A stretch of DNA of 64,000 nucleotides from Streptomyces paludis (GCF_003344965.1 NZ_CP031194.1:930001-994000), one strand, 5' to 3'. Counted from the stretch's first letter, positions 7,838-17,705 are shown. Translations and numbers: made by a program. Notes: generated from the sequence alone by a model not told the origin.

Positions 7838-10800
7838 CCTTCGACACGCTCCTCGTCGCCAACCGCGGCGAGATCGCCGTCCGGATCATCCGCACCGCCC
7901 GCCGCCTCGGGCTCCGTACGGTCGCGGTCTTCTCCGACGCCGACCGCACGGCCCCGCACGTCCGGCTCGCGGACGAGGCGGTACGGCTGGGACCCGCGCC
8001 CGCCAAGGAGTCCTACCTCGACGCCGGGCTGATCCTGAAGGCGGCCGAGCAGACCGGCGCGGGCGCGGTCCACCCCGGTTACGGCTTCCTCTCCGAGGAC
8101 GCGGACTTCGCCCGGAGCTGCGAGGAGGCCGGGATCGCCTTCGTCGGCCCGACCCCCGGCCAGCTCGACCTGTTCGGCGCGAAGCACACCGCGCGCGCCG
8201 CCGCCGAGGCCGCGGGTGTCCCGCTGGCCCCCGGCACCGGGCTGCTGCCGGATCTCGACGCCGCGCTGGCCGCCGCCGGCCGGATCGGCTATCCGGTGAT
8301 GCTGAAGGCGACCGGCGGCGGAGGCGGTATCGGGATGCGCGCCGTGCACGACGCGGCCGGCCTCACCGACGCCTGGGAAGGGGTACGGAGAGTCGCCGCG
8401 GCCTCCTTCTCCTCCGCCGGACTCTTCCTGGAACGCCTCGTCGAGGACGCCCGCCATGTCGAGGTCCAGGTCTTCGGCGACGGCGCGGGCCGGGTCGTCA
8501 CCTTCGGCGACCGGGACTGCTCGCTCCAGCGCCGCAACCAGAAGGTGCTCGAAGAGGCCCCGGCCCCCGGCCTGCCCGACCGGGTGCGCCGTCAACTTGC
8601 CGACCATGCAAGGGAGTTGTGCGCCTCGGTCGGCTACCGCTCCGCCGGTACGGTCGAGTTCGTCTACGACGCCGCCCGCGAGGAGGCGTACTTCCTGGAG
8701 GTCAACACCCGTCTCCAGGTGGAACACCCGGTCACCGAGGCCGTCTACGGCGTCGACCTCGTCGCCTGGATGCTCCGCCTCGCCCAGGGCGAGCGCTCCG
8801 TCGTCCAGGAGCCGCCCGCGCCGCGCGGCCACGCCGTCGAGGCCCGGGTGTACGCGGAGGACCCCGGCCGGGACCACCGCCCCGGCGCCGGACTGCTCAC
8901 CCATGTCTCGTTCCCGCCGGAGTCCGACGCCCGTGTCGACGCGTGGATCGAGACGGGCACCGAGGTCACGACGGCGTACGACCCGATGCTGGCCAAGGTG
9001 ATCGTCCACCGCGCCGACCGCACGGAGGCCCTCGCCGCGCTCGACCGGGCGCTCGCGTCGACCCGTATCGACGGGATCGAGACCAACCTCGGGCTCGTAC
9101 GGGCCGCCCTGCGCCACCCCGATGTCATGGCCGCCGCGCACTCCACGGCCACCCTCGCCACCGTCACCGACCCGGCACCGCGCATCGAGGTCACCGCCGG
9201 GGGCACCCTCACCACCGTGCAGGACTGGCCGGGCCGCACCGGCTACTGGCAGGTGGGCGTACCACCGTCCGGGCCGATGGACAGCCTCTCGTTCCGGCTC
9301 GGCAACCGCGCGCTCGGCAACGACGAGGGCGCGCCGGGGCTGGAGTGCACCCTCCAGGGCCCCACCCTCCGCTTCACCGCCGCCACCACCCTCTGCGTCA
9401 CCGGCGCCCCCGCGCCGGTCACCGTCGACGGCGCGCCCGTACCGCAGTGGGAGCCGGTCACGGTCCCGGCCGGCGCGACCCTCGCGGTCGGCGCGCCCAC
9501 CGAACGGGGGCTGCGGACGTATGTGCTGTTCGCGGGCGGCGGGCTGGACGTGCCGGACTTCCTGGGCAGCGCGGCCACCTTCACCCTCGGGCAGTTCGGC
9601 GGCCACGGCGGGCGGGCGCTGCGCACCGGCGATGTCCTGCACGGCCAGGCGGCAGACGAAACGCCCGCAACTCCCGGCACCACCATCGCTCCCGTACCCA
9701 CCGCCGAACGGCCCGCCTTCTCCGCCACCTGGCGGATCGCCGTCGTCGAAGGCCCGCACGCGGCGCCGGAGTTCTTCACCGAGGACGACATGCGGGCGTT
9801 CTACGCGGCCGAGTGGAAGGTCCACTTCAACTCGGCGCGCACCGGCGTCCGGCTGATCGGCCCGAAGCCGCGCTGGGCGCGCGGCGACGGCGGCGAGGCC
9901 GGGCTCCATCCCTCCAACATCCACGACACGCCGTACTCCGTCGGCGCCGTCGACTACACCGGCGACATGCCCGTCCTCCTCGGCCCCGACGGACCCTCGC
10001 TCGGCGGCTTCGTCTGCCCGGCGACGATCGTCACCGGCCAGCGCTGGAAGCTCGGCCAGCTGCGCCCCGGCGACACCGTCCGCTTCGTCCCCGTCACCCC
10101 GGACACGGCCGCCGCCCTGCGCCGCGCCCCCGCCGCCGAACCCGTCGCCGACCGGGCGGAGATCACCGACGGCGGCGTTCTCGCCCGGGGCGCGTCGGTC
10201 ACGTACCGCCGCAGCGGCGACGACAACGTGCTGGTCGAGTACGGCGAGATGCGGCTCGATCTGGCGCTGCGGATGCGGGTCCACGCGCTCGCCGAGGCAG
10301 TGGCGGCCGAGGAGCTGCCCGGCGTCACGGACCTCACCCCCGGGATCCGTTCGCTCCAGATCCAGCTGGACCCGGACACCCTGTCCCAGGACGCGCTGCT
10401 CGCGGTCCTCACCCGGATCGAGGGCGAACTGCCGCCCACCGACGAGCTGGTGGTCCCCTCCCGTACCGTCCATCTGCCGCTGTCCTGGGACGATCCGGCG
10501 ACCCGCGAGGCCATCGCGCGCTATATGGCGGGGGTACGGGACGACGCGCCCTGGTGCCCCTGGAACATCGAGTTCATCCGCCGGATCAACGGCCTGGAGT
10601 CGCCGGACGAGGTCTACCGCACGGTCTTCGACGCCGAATACCTCGTGCTCGGGCTCGGGGACGTCTATCTGGGCGCGCCGGTCGCCACCCCGCTCGACCC
10701 CCGGCACCGGCTGGTCACCACCAAGTACAACCCGGCCCGCACCTGGACCGCCGAGAACTCCGTCGGGATCGGCGGCGCGTATCTCTGTATCTACGGTATG

Positions 10801-11412
10801 GAGGGGCCCGGCGGCTACCAGTTCGTGGGCCGGACGACCCAGGTGTGGTCGGGCTGGCAGCAGCGCGGGGCGTTCCAGGACGGCAAGCCGTGGCTGCTGC
10901 GCTTCTTCGACCGGATCAAGTGGTATCCGGTCGGCGCCGACGAACTCCTCACGCTCCGGGCCGACATGGCGGCGGGCCGCTTTGTCCCCCGGATCGAGGA
11001 GGGCACGTTCTCGCTCGCGGAGCACGAGCGCTTCCTCGCCGCGAACGCCGCGTCGATCGCGTCGTTCCGGGCCGGTCAGTCGGCGGCGTTCGAGGCGGAG
11101 CGGGCCGCGTGGGAGGCGGCGGGCGAGTTCGACCGTACCGACGAGGTCCCGGTGGCCGCCGTACCGCGTGCCGAGATCACGGTCCCGCCGGGCGGACGGC
11201 TGCTGGAGGCGGAGTTCGCCGCGTCGGTCTGGCAGCTGAACGTCGCCGCCGGTGACCGGGTGAGCGCGGGTCAGCCGCTGCTCGCGCTGGAGGCGATGAA
11301 GATGGAATCACGGGTCCACGCACCGGCGGACGGTGTGGTGACGGAGATTCTGACGTCGCCCGGCGCCCAGGTGGAGGCGGGCACCCCGCTGCTGGTCCTG
11401 TCCCTCGCGTAA
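7834..11412 (+). CDS. Biotin-dependent urea/guanidine carboxylase
   Basis: The 1192-residue protein has the full architecture of the family. A biotin carboxylase domain (1-445) contains KATGGGGGIGMR from Lys158 and the RLQVEHPVTE motif. Next come an allophanate hydrolase subunit 2-like domain (about 450-760) and a subunit 1-like domain (about 790-1010). A C-terminal biotin carrier domain follows, with EAMKM and biotin-accepting Lys1156. It uses ATP and bicarbonate to carboxylate urea or guanidine. The two coupled DUF1989 genes upstream are unnecessary for urea but required for guanidine, so guanidine is the better substrate guess. The length is typical of bacterial members. The start overlaps the previous stop. 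Family confidence is very high. Confidence 0.95.
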   Translation: MTFDTLLVANRGEIAVRIIRTARRLGLRTVAVFSDADRTAPHVRLADEAVRLGPAPAKESYLDAGLILKAAEQTGAGAVHPGYGFLSEDADFARSCEEAGIAFVGPTPGQLDLFGAKHTARAAAEAAGVPLAPGTGLLPDLDAALAAAGRIGYPVMLKATGGGGGIGMRAVHDAAGLTDAWEGVRRVAAASFSSAGLFLERLVEDARHVEVQVFGDGAGRVVTFGDRDCSLQRRNQKVLEEAPAPGLPDRVRRQLADHARELCASVGYRSAGTVEFVYDAAREEAYFLEVNTRLQVEHPVTEAVYGVDLVAWMLRLAQGERSVVQEPPAPRGHAVEARVYAEDPGRDHRPGAGLLTHVSFPPESDARVDAWIETGTEVTTAYDPMLAKVIVHRADRTEALAALDRALASTRIDGIETNLGLVRAALRHPDVMAAAHSTATLATVTDPAPRIEVTAGGTLTTVQDWPGRTGYWQVGVPPSGPMDSLSFRLGNRALGNDEGAPGLECTLQGPTLRFTAATTLCVTGAPAPVTVDGAPVPQWEPVTVPAGATLAVGAPTERGLRTYVLFAGGGLDVPDFLGSAATFTLGQFGGHGGRALRTGDVLHGQAADETPATPGTTIAPVPTAERPAFSATWRIAVVEGPHAAPEFFTEDDMRAFYAAEWKVHFNSARTGVRLIGPKPRWARGDGGEAGLHPSNIHDTPYSVGAVDYTGDMPVLLGPDGPSLGGFVCPATIVTGQRWKLGQLRPGDTVRFVPVTPDTAAALRRAPAAEPVADRAEITDGGVLARGASVTYRRSGDDNVLVEYGEMRLDLALRMRVHALAEAVAAEELPGVTDLTPGIRSLQIQLDPDTLSQDALLAVLTRIEGELPPTDELVVPSRTVHLPLSWDDPATREAIARYMAGVRDDAPWCPWNIEFIRRINGLESPDEVYRTVFDAEYLVLGLGDVYLGAPVATPLDPRHRLVTTKYNPARTWTAENSVGIGGAYLCIYGMEGPGGYQFVGRTTQVWSGWQQRGAFQDGKPWLLRFFDRIKWYPVGADELLTLRADMAAGRFVPRIEEGTFSLAEHERFLAANAASIASFRAGQSAAFEAERAAWEAAGEFDRTDEVPVAAVPRAEITVPPGGRLLEAEFAASVWQLNVAAGDRVSAGQPLLALEAMKMESRVHAPADGVVTEILTSPGAQVEAGTPLLVLSLA

Positions 11413-11445
11413 ATCTCGCGCAAGGCTCGCGTAAGGAGCGTTCCG

Positions 11446-13119
11446 ATGCATGTCTTCTCCGCACTCGACCGGGTCCGGGCCGCCTACCGGCGTATCGCGG
11501 AGGTGGACCGCCCGGAGATCTGGATCACGCTGCGACCGCGGGCCGAGGTGGAGGCCGAGGCCCGCGCCCTCGACGCGCGCGTCGCCGGCAGCCCGGCCGG
11601 TCCGCTGCCGCTGGCCGGCCGGCTGGTCGCGGTCAAGGGCAATATCGATGTCGCCGGACTGCCCACCACGGCCGGCTGCCCGTCGTACGCGTACGAGCCG
11701 GAGCGGGACGCCCCCGCCGTGGCGCGGCTGCGGGCGGCGGGCGCGCTGGTGCTGGGCAGTACGAACCTCGACCAGTTCGCCACGGGCCTGGTCGGCACCC
11801 GCTCCCCGTACGGCGCGGTGCGGGGCTCCCGTGACCCCGGGCGGATCTCGGGCGGCTCCAGCTCGGGCTCCGCCGTCGCCGTGGCGCTGGGCATCGTGGA
11901 TCTCGCGCTGGGCACGGACACGGCGGGCTCCGGCCGGGTGCCCGCCGCCTTCAACGGCATCGTCGGGCTGAAGCCGTCGCGCGGACTCGTCCCCACCGAG
12001 GGTGTGGTGCCCGCCTGCGCGAGCCTGGACTGCGTGAGCGTCTTCGCCCGTACGCTCCCCGAGGCGAGCGAGGCGCTCGCGCTGATCTCCGCCGCCCCGG
12101 GCCGGCCCGCGCCGCACCGGACCCCGGGCCCCTGGCGCGTCGCCGTCCCGGCCCTGGCCCAGCTCGGTGAGCTGGACGAGGGGTGGGCCGAGGCGTACGA
12201 GGCCGCCGCCGCCCGGCTCGCGGCGGCCGGGGCGCGGCTGGTGGAGATCGACCTGACGCCGTTCAGCGAGGCGGCGCCGATGCTGTACGAGGGCGCGTTC
12301 GTCGCTGAGCGCTACACGGCGGTGGGTGCGTTCGTGGACCAGCACACGGACGCGGGCGGGGAAGGGGCCGGTCTCGATCCCACGGTCGCCGGGATCATCC
12401 GCCGCGCCCGCGACATCCCGGCCCACCGGCTCTACACCGATCTGGCGCGGCTGGACGCCCTGCGCGCGGCGGCGACGGCCGCGCTCGGCGACGCGGACGC
12501 GCTGCTGCTGCCCACCGCGCCCGGCCATCCCACCCTCGCCGAGGTGGCCGCCGACCCGCTGGGGGCGAACGCCCGGCTCGGCCGGTTCACCAACTCGACC
12601 AACCTCTTCGACCTGGCGGCGGTCGCGGTCCCCGGCGAGGAGGTCCGGGGGCTGCCCTTCGGGGTGATGCTCATCGGCCCGGCCGGCACGGACGACCGGC
12701 TGGCCGCCCTCGCCGCGCTGCTCACCCCACCGGTCCGGCTCGCCGTCGTCGGCGCGCATCTGACCGGACAACCCCTCAACGGACAGCTCCTGGCCCTGGG
12801 CGCCCGCCCGGTCCGTACGACAAAGACCGCGCCGGTCTACCGGCTGTACGCGCTGGACACCGTCCCGCCGAAGCCGGGTCTGGTCCATGTGGATCCGTCC
12901 GGGACCGCGGAGGGAGCCGCGGTCGAGGCCGAGATCTGGGAGCTGCCCCCGCAGGGCCTCGGCGCGCTGACCGCCGCGCTCCCCCGGCCCATGGCGATCG
13001 GCCGCGTCGAGCTGGCCGACGGGACCGCCGTCGCGGGCTTCCTCTGCGAGCCCTCCGCGCTCACGGACGCGAAGGACATCACCGAGTACGGCGGCTGGCG
13101 GGCGTATCTGGACCGCTGA
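11446..13119 (+). CDS. atzF: Allophanate hydrolase
   Basis: The 557-residue amidase-signature enzyme splits allophanate into two ammonia and two carbon dioxide. The Ser-cisSer-Lys triad is visible: Lys64 in AVKGN, the cis-serine in GGSSSGS (136-142) and nucleophile Ser162 in DTAGSGR. Residues beyond about 440 form the C-terminal domain typical of AtzF. AAGGAGCG precedes the ATG at 11446, 33 bp after the carboxylase stop, so it is the last gene of the operon. A strong hairpin follows. It completes conversion of guanidine or urea to ammonia. Confidence 0.95.
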   Translation: MHVFSALDRVRAAYRRIAEVDRPEIWITLRPRAEVEAEARALDARVAGSPAGPLPLAGRLVAVKGNIDVAGLPTTAGCPSYAYEPERDAPAVARLRAAGALVLGSTNLDQFATGLVGTRSPYGAVRGSRDPGRISGGSSSGSAVAVALGIVDLALGTDTAGSGRVPAAFNGIVGLKPSRGLVPTEGVVPACASLDCVSVFARTLPEASEALALISAAPGRPAPHRTPGPWRVAVPALAQLGELDEGWAEAYEAAAARLAAAGARLVEIDLTPFSEAAPMLYEGAFVAERYTAVGAFVDQHTDAGGEGAGLDPTVAGIIRRARDIPAHRLYTDLARLDALRAAATAALGDADALLLPTAPGHPTLAEVAADPLGANARLGRFTNSTNLFDLAAVAVPGEEVRGLPFGVMLIGPAGTDDRLAALAALLTPPVRLAVVGAHLTGQPLNGQLLALGARPVRTTKTAPVYRLYALDTVPPKPGLVHVDPSGTAEGAAVEAEIWELPPQGLGALTAALPRPMAIGRVELADGTAVAGFLCEPSALTDAKDITEYGGWRAYLDR

Positions 13120-13129
13120 GCACGAATGA

Positions 13130-13179
13130 CCAGGGGCGGCCCCCGCCGGAGAAGAGCTTCCGGCGGGGGCCGCCCCTGG
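13130..13179. terminator. Bidirectional terminator between atzF and helY
   Basis: A perfect 20-bp inverted repeat (13130-13149 and 13160-13179) encloses a 10-base loop. It lies between two convergent genes, so it can stop transcription from both sides. No U-tract follows, as is common in Streptomyces. Confidence 0.85.
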
Positions 13180-13202
13180 TTCATTCGCCGTACCGCTCAG
13201 CC

Positions 13203-16031
13203 TCAGCCGACCGAGCTGTACGCCACCACCCCGCGCAGCACCGCGTCGACCGCCTTCCGCGCGTTCTTCGCGACCGTGCTGTTCTCCCGGGGGGCCGCCG
13301 CCGCGATCTGCCCGAGCACATCGATGACCTGCTTGCACCAGCGCACGAAGTCGCCGGCCGGCATCTCCGCCTCGCGCAGCACCTCGTCGAGCCCCTTGCC
13401 CGAGGCCCACATATGGACCGCCCAGGCGAACCCGACATCGGGCTCGCGCTGGCCGACGCCCTCGGTCTGGCTGATCTTGAGGTCCTCCTCCAGGGCGTCG
13501 AGCCGGCCCCAGATCCGGACCATCTCCCCCAGCGCCTCCTTCGCCGCGCCCGAGGGCACCTTGGGCGCCACCGCGTCATCGGCCTGCCGCGCCTCGTACA
13601 CCAGCGCCGACGCGCACGCGGCCAGCTCGGCCGGGGAGAGCCCCTCCCAGACCCCGTCGCGCAGACACTCGCTGGCCAGCAGGTCCAGCTCACCGTAGAG
13701 CCTGGCCAGCCGCTTGCCGTGCTGGGTGACCTCGTCGCCGCGCAGATAGTCCAGTTCGGTGAGGAGCGCCACGATCCGGTCGAAGGTGCGGGCGATGGTG
13801 TTCGTCCGGCCCTCGATCCGGCGCTCCAGCTGGCGGGTGTCCCGCTGGAGGCGGTGGTAGCGCTCGGCCCAGCGCGCGTGGTCCTCGCGCTCGTCGCAGC
13901 CGTGGCAGGGGTGGGCGCGCAGCTCCGTGCGGAGCCGGGCGATCTCCCGGTCGTCGGCCGCCGCCGCGCGCTCCTTGCGGTGCCGGTCGGGCACGATATG
14001 GCCGGCCTTGCTGCGCAGCGCGGACGCCAGATCGCGGCGGGACTGGGGCGAGCGCGGGTTGAACGACTTGGGGATCCGCATCCGCTCCAGGGTCTCCACC
14101 GGCACCGGGAAGTCCATCGACGCCAGCCGCTTGACCTGCCGCTCGGCGGTCAGGACGAGCGGGCGCGGCCCGTCCTGGTGCTCGAAACCGCGGTGCCCGT
14201 TGGCCCGCCCGGCCGGCAGCCCGGGATCGAGGACGAGCGCGAGCCCGGCGAACTTGCCCGTGGGGACATGGATGACATCGCCGGGCTTGAGCTTCTCCAG
14301 CGACGAGGCCGCCGCCGCCCTGCGCTGCGCCGCGCCCTGCTTGGCCAGCTCCGTCTCGCGGTCCTTGAGGTCGCGGCGCAGCCGCGCGTACTCCCCGAAG
14401 TCGCCGAGGTGACAGGTCATCCCGGCGCGGTAGCCGTCGAGGCCCTCCTCGTTGCGCTGGACCTGCCGGGAGATCCCGACGACCGACCGGTCGGCCTGGA
14501 ACTGGGCGAAGGAGGTCTCCAGCAGCTCCCGCGAGCGGTGCCGGCCGAACTGCTGGGTCAGATTCACCGCCATGTTGTACGAGGGCCGGAAGCTGGAGCG
14601 CAGCGGGTACGTACGGGTCCCGGCGAGTCCGGCCAGCGCGCCCGGGTCCATACCGCGCTGCCAGAGCACCACGGCGTGGCCCTCGACGTCGATGCCCCGG
14701 CGTCCGGCGCGCCCGGTGAGCTGGGTGTACTCGCCGGGGGTGATGTCGGCGTGGGTCTCGCCGTTCCACTTGACGAGCTTCTCCAGCACCACGGAGCGGG
14801 CCGGCATGTTGATGCCGAGGGCGAGTGTCTCGGTGGCGAAGACCGCCTTGACCAGCCCGCGGACGAACAGCTCCTCGACGACCTCCTTGAACGTCGGCAG
14901 CATCCCGGCGTGGTGCGCGGCGATGCCCCGCTCCAGGCCCTCCAGCCACTCGTAGTAGCCGAGGACATGCAGGTCCTCGCCGGGGATGGCGGCCGTGCGC
15001 TCCTCGACGATCTCGCGGACCCGCCGGCGCGCCGCGTCGTTGTTGAGCCGCAGTCCGGCGAAGAGGCACTGCTGTACGGCGGCCTCGCAGCCGGCCCGGC
15101 TGAAGATGAAGGTGATCGCGGGCAGCAGCCCCTCGGCGTCGAGGCGCTCGATGACCTCGGGCCGGGAGGGGGTCCAGATCCGGCCGCGCTGGCGCCGCTC
15201 GCGCTCCCGGTCGGCCTCGCGGACCATCTTGCCGCGCCGCCGCTCGCGCGGGTTGTACGTGCGCTGGTTCTCCATCCGGGCCAGCCGGACGAGGTCCGGG
15301 CTGACCTCGCGCTTGGCGACGCCCCGGCCGCCGTGGTCGGTCTCCTCCTCGAAGAGGTCGTACATCCGGCGGCCGGCCATCACATGCTGCCAGAGCGGCA
15401 CCGGCCGGTGTTCGGAGACGATCACCTCCGTGTCGCCGCGGACGGTGTCGAGCCAGTCGCCGAACTCCTCGGCGTTGGAGACGGTCGCGGAGAGGGAGAC
15501 GAGGGTGACCGACTCGGGGAGGTGGATGATCACCTCTTCCCAGACGGCGCCCCGGAAGCGGTCGGAGAGGTAGTGGACCTCGTCCATCACCACATAGCCG
15601 AGCCCCAGCAGCGACTGCGAGGAGGCGTAGAGCATGTTGCGGAGCACTTCGGTGGTCATCACAACCACCGGCGCGTCCGCGTTGACGCTGTTGTCCCCGG
15701 TGAGCAGACCGACCTTGTCCGCGCCGTAGCGCTTGGCGAGGTCGGTGTACTTCTGGTTGGAGAGCGCCTTGATGGGGGTCGTGTAGAAGCACTTGCGGCC
15801 CTCGGCGAGGGCCAGGTGCACAGCGAATTCGCCGACGATCGTCTTGCCCGAGCCGGTGGGCGCCGCGACGAGCACACCCTTCCCCGACTCCAGGGCCCGG
15901 CACGCCTCGATCTGGAAGGGGTCGAGACCGAATTCGTACATCTCGCGGAAGGGTGCGAGAGCCGTGGCCTGATCGGCGGCGCGGATCCGGGCAGCGGCAT
16001 AGCGCTCGGCTGGTGAGAGGTCCTCTGTCAT
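13203..16031 (-). CDS. helY: HelY/Mtr4-like DEAD/H-box RNA helicase
   Basis: The 942-residue protein is a Ski2/Mtr4-type superfamily 2 helicase. Walker A APTGSGKT is at 57-64, the DEVH box in VVMDEVHYLSDR near 145, SLSATVSN is motif III, and QLTGRAGRRGID is motif VI. The C-terminal third carries the DSHCT helical domain, with a basic KOW-like insertion in the middle. It probably remodels structured RNA, for instance in rRNA maturation or decay. ATG 16031 was chosen over an in-frame GTG at 16055 because it gives the usual MTEDLSPAER start. A promoter-like sequence lies only 11 bp away. Confidence 0.93.
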   Translation of the reverse strand: MTEDLSPAERYAAARIRAADQATALAPFREMYEFGLDPFQIEACRALESGKGVLVAAPTGSGKTIVGEFAVHLALAEGRKCFYTTPIKALSNQKYTDLAKRYGADKVGLLTGDNSVNADAPVVVMTTEVLRNMLYASSQSLLGLGYVVMDEVHYLSDRFRGAVWEEVIIHLPESVTLVSLSATVSNAEEFGDWLDTVRGDTEVIVSEHRPVPLWQHVMAGRRMYDLFEEETDHGGRGVAKREVSPDLVRLARMENQRTYNPRERRRGKMVREADRERERRQRGRIWTPSRPEVIERLDAEGLLPAITFIFSRAGCEAAVQQCLFAGLRLNNDAARRRVREIVEERTAAIPGEDLHVLGYYEWLEGLERGIAAHHAGMLPTFKEVVEELFVRGLVKAVFATETLALGINMPARSVVLEKLVKWNGETHADITPGEYTQLTGRAGRRGIDVEGHAVVLWQRGMDPGALAGLAGTRTYPLRSSFRPSYNMAVNLTQQFGRHRSRELLETSFAQFQADRSVVGISRQVQRNEEGLDGYRAGMTCHLGDFGEYARLRRDLKDRETELAKQGAAQRRAAAASSLEKLKPGDVIHVPTGKFAGLALVLDPGLPAGRANGHRGFEHQDGPRPLVLTAERQVKRLASMDFPVPVETLERMRIPKSFNPRSPQSRRDLASALRSKAGHIVPDRHRKERAAAADDREIARLRTELRAHPCHGCDEREDHARWAERYHRLQRDTRQLERRIEGRTNTIARTFDRIVALLTELDYLRGDEVTQHGKRLARLYGELDLLASECLRDGVWEGLSPAELAACASALVYEARQADDAVAPKVPSGAAKEALGEMVRIWGRLDALEEDLKISQTEGVGQREPDVGFAWAVHMWASGKGLDEVLREAEMPAGDFVRWCKQVIDVLGQIAAAAPRENSTVAKNARKAVDAVLRGVVAYSSVG

Positions 16032-16041
16032 CTTGTGTTCG

Positions 16042-16069
16042 AGCCTACCCGCCACCTCTGACAGTCAGC
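16042..16069 (-). promoter_or_regulatory. Candidate helY promoter
   Basis: Read on the minus strand, GCTGAC (16064-16069) and TAGGCT (16042-16047) are separated by 16 bp. They fit a housekeeping-type -35/-10 pair. Transcription would begin only a few bases before the helY start, giving an almost leaderless mRNA; no Shine-Dalgarno sequence is visible there. Confidence 0.4.
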
Positions 16070-16101
16070 CCGATCTTTATGAGCGCTTGGGCCGGGACCG
16101 C

Positions 16102-16149
16102 CGACGCCCCGGGGCCCGCCGGTTGGTTCCGGCGGGCCCCGGGGCGTCG
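16102..16149. terminator. Terminator of the pafB-to-tatC gene string
   Basis: A perfect 21-bp inverted repeat (16102-16122 and 16129-16149) with loop TTGGTT lies just after the tatC stop. It separates the Tat genes from helY. Confidence 0.85.
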
Positions 16150-16167
16150 AGGTGATCGCGGGACGGA

Positions 16168-17121
16168 TCAGGTGACGTCGTCGTAGCCGTTCAGCCGGTC
16201 CGTATGGCCGCCGTCGGACTGCGCGGGCAGCTCGGGCCGGCCGGAGCCGACGGTCGCGGTCCCGTTGATGGGCTCGGGGGTCAGGTCCAGGTCGGCGGCC
16301 TCGTCGTCGTCGAGGTCGCGGTCCGGGTTGCCGAGGTTCCGCCGCCGGTCGTTGATCAGCGAGAAGCCGCACGCCACGAAGTAGAGGATGGCCAGCGGCG
16401 CGGCGAGCACCAGCATGGAGATGGGGTCGCCGCCCGGGGTGGCGACGGCGGCGAAGATCGTGAGGCCGACGACCATGCCGCGCCACCAGCCGAGCATGCG
16501 TTTACCGCTGAGCACCCGGGTCATATTGAGCAGGATCAGCAGCAGCGGCAGTTCGAAGGCGAGCCCGAAGACGATGACCATGCGCGTGATGAGGTCGAGG
16601 TAGTCATCGAGCGGCAGCAGGTTCTTGGCATCGTCGGGGGTGAAGCTGAGCATGATCGACGCCGTCTCCGGCAGGATCGTGTACGCGAGGGTCGCGCCGC
16701 CCAGGAACAGCGGGACGCCGAGCGCCACGAAGCCGAGCGAGTAGCGCTTCTCCTTGCTGTGCAGCCCGGGCGCGACGAAGGCCCAGAGCTGGTAGAGCCA
16801 GACCGGGGTGGCGGCCAGCACCCCCGCCATCAGCGACACCTTCAGCGCGATGGTGAACGGTGACATCAGGCCGCTGGTGACCATTTCGGCGCACGGCCGG
16901 CCGTTGACCATGGTCGTGGCGCCGTTGGTGCACCCGACCGAGGAGAGGATCGGTTCCATCAGGAACTTGAAGATCCGGGCCTGGAAGAACATGGCGATGA
17001 TGACCGCCACGAGAATGGCCAGAACCGCCTTCAGCAGGCGGTTCCGCAGCTCACGCAGGTGCTCCGTGAGGGGCATGCGCCCCTCGGTGTCTCTCTCCTG
17101 CTTCGGGGCAGACTTGCGCAA
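16168..17121 (-). CDS. tatC: Sec-independent protein translocase TatC
   Basis: The 317-residue inner-membrane protein is the signal-recognition subunit of the twin-arginine translocase. The conserved N-terminal MPLTEHLRELRNRL segment (residues 16-29) precedes six hydrophobic helices. A charged cytoplasmic tail of about 65 residues follows, rich in Asp. The start is taken as TTG at 17121, which gives the usual Streptomyces N-terminus (RKSAPKQERD); the internal ATG at residue 16 is the alternative. TatA is encoded immediately upstream. The tail is longer than in E. coli TatC, as is usual in actinobacteria. Confidence 0.95.
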   Translation of the reverse strand: MRKSAPKQERDTEGRMPLTEHLRELRNRLLKAVLAILVAVIIAMFFQARIFKFLMEPILSSVGCTNGATTMVNGRPCAEMVTSGLMSPFTIALKVSLMAGVLAATPVWLYQLWAFVAPGLHSKEKRYSLGFVALGVPLFLGGATLAYTILPETASIMLSFTPDDAKNLLPLDDYLDLITRMVIVFGLAFELPLLLILLNMTRVLSGKRMLGWWRGMVVGLTIFAAVATPGGDPISMLVLAAPLAILYFVACGFSLINDRRRNLGNPDRDLDDDEAADLDLTPEPINGTATVGSGRPELPAQSDGGHTDRLNGYDDVT

Positions 17122-17175
17122 CCCGCGTCCCTCGTCTCGTTCCGGAAAGCGCCCGACCGGTCAGTCGTGGACGCG

Positions 17176-17475
17176 TCAGCTCTGCGCGGTGCGGTTCGGC
17201 TCGGTGACCGGGCGGGCGCTGGTGACGTCTCCGGGCGCGGCCTGGATGGTGCGCGCGGTGGCGGCGGCCTGCGGCTGGGCGGCGTCCGCGGGCTGCTCGG
17301 CGGCGGCGGGGGCCGCGGCCTCGTCGTCCTTCTTCATGGCCTTGGCCTCGCTCTTGAGGATGCGGGCCGACTTGCCGAGCGAACGCGCCATGTCGGGAAG
17401 CTTCTTGGCACCGAACAAGAGAAAGATGATGCCGACGATCAGGAGAAGCTCTAGGGGCTTGAGGTTGCCGATCAT
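17176..17475 (-). CDS. tatA: Twin-arginine translocase subunit TatA
   Basis: The 99-residue protein has a single N-terminal membrane helix (about residues 8-21), the FGAKKLPDMARSLGKS hinge and amphipathic helix, and an Ala/Glu/Pro-rich soluble tail. It forms the translocation pore with TatC, encoded 54 bp downstream. AGAAGGAA precedes the ATG at 17475. The molybdopterin oxidoreductase at 1329 with its RR motif would be a natural client. Confidence 0.95.
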   Translation of the reverse strand: MIGNLKPLELLLIVGIIFLLFGAKKLPDMARSLGKSARILKSEAKAMKKDDEAAAPAAAEQPADAAQPQAAATARTIQAAPGDVTSARPVTEPNRTAQS

Positions 17476-17705
17476 GGAGATTCCTTCTCACTGGAGGCGG
17501 CTGGATGGGGAGGACACCGTCACCGTAACCGCCGGACCTGTGTGTCCGGTAGGTGGTGCTCCGGCGATCGTAACCCGCAGGGGTGAACGGGGGGCAATCC
17601 CCTTGCGTACGTCCCTTCTGGGCCCTGATCGCCGGAATTCCGGACTCCGCTCCGCAGCGTACCCCGCGTTCAGGCCACGCAGCAGGGGGCGGGGCGGGCC
17701 GAAAA
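17476..17705. promoter_or_regulatory. Leader region of tatA
   Basis: This 230-bp stretch between the small membrane protein gene and tatA has no convincing gene. It holds a short hairpin (CCGGAC at 17532-17537 pairing with GTCCGG at 17544-17549). It may carry a separate tat promoter. Confidence 0.3.

Noticed and set aside
7543..11025. 1160-codon open frame antisense to the carboxylase gene
   Set aside because: It mirrors a gene with strong domain evidence; its translation is low-complexity Arg/Gly/Ala-rich with no motifs, an artefact of high GC at third codon positions.
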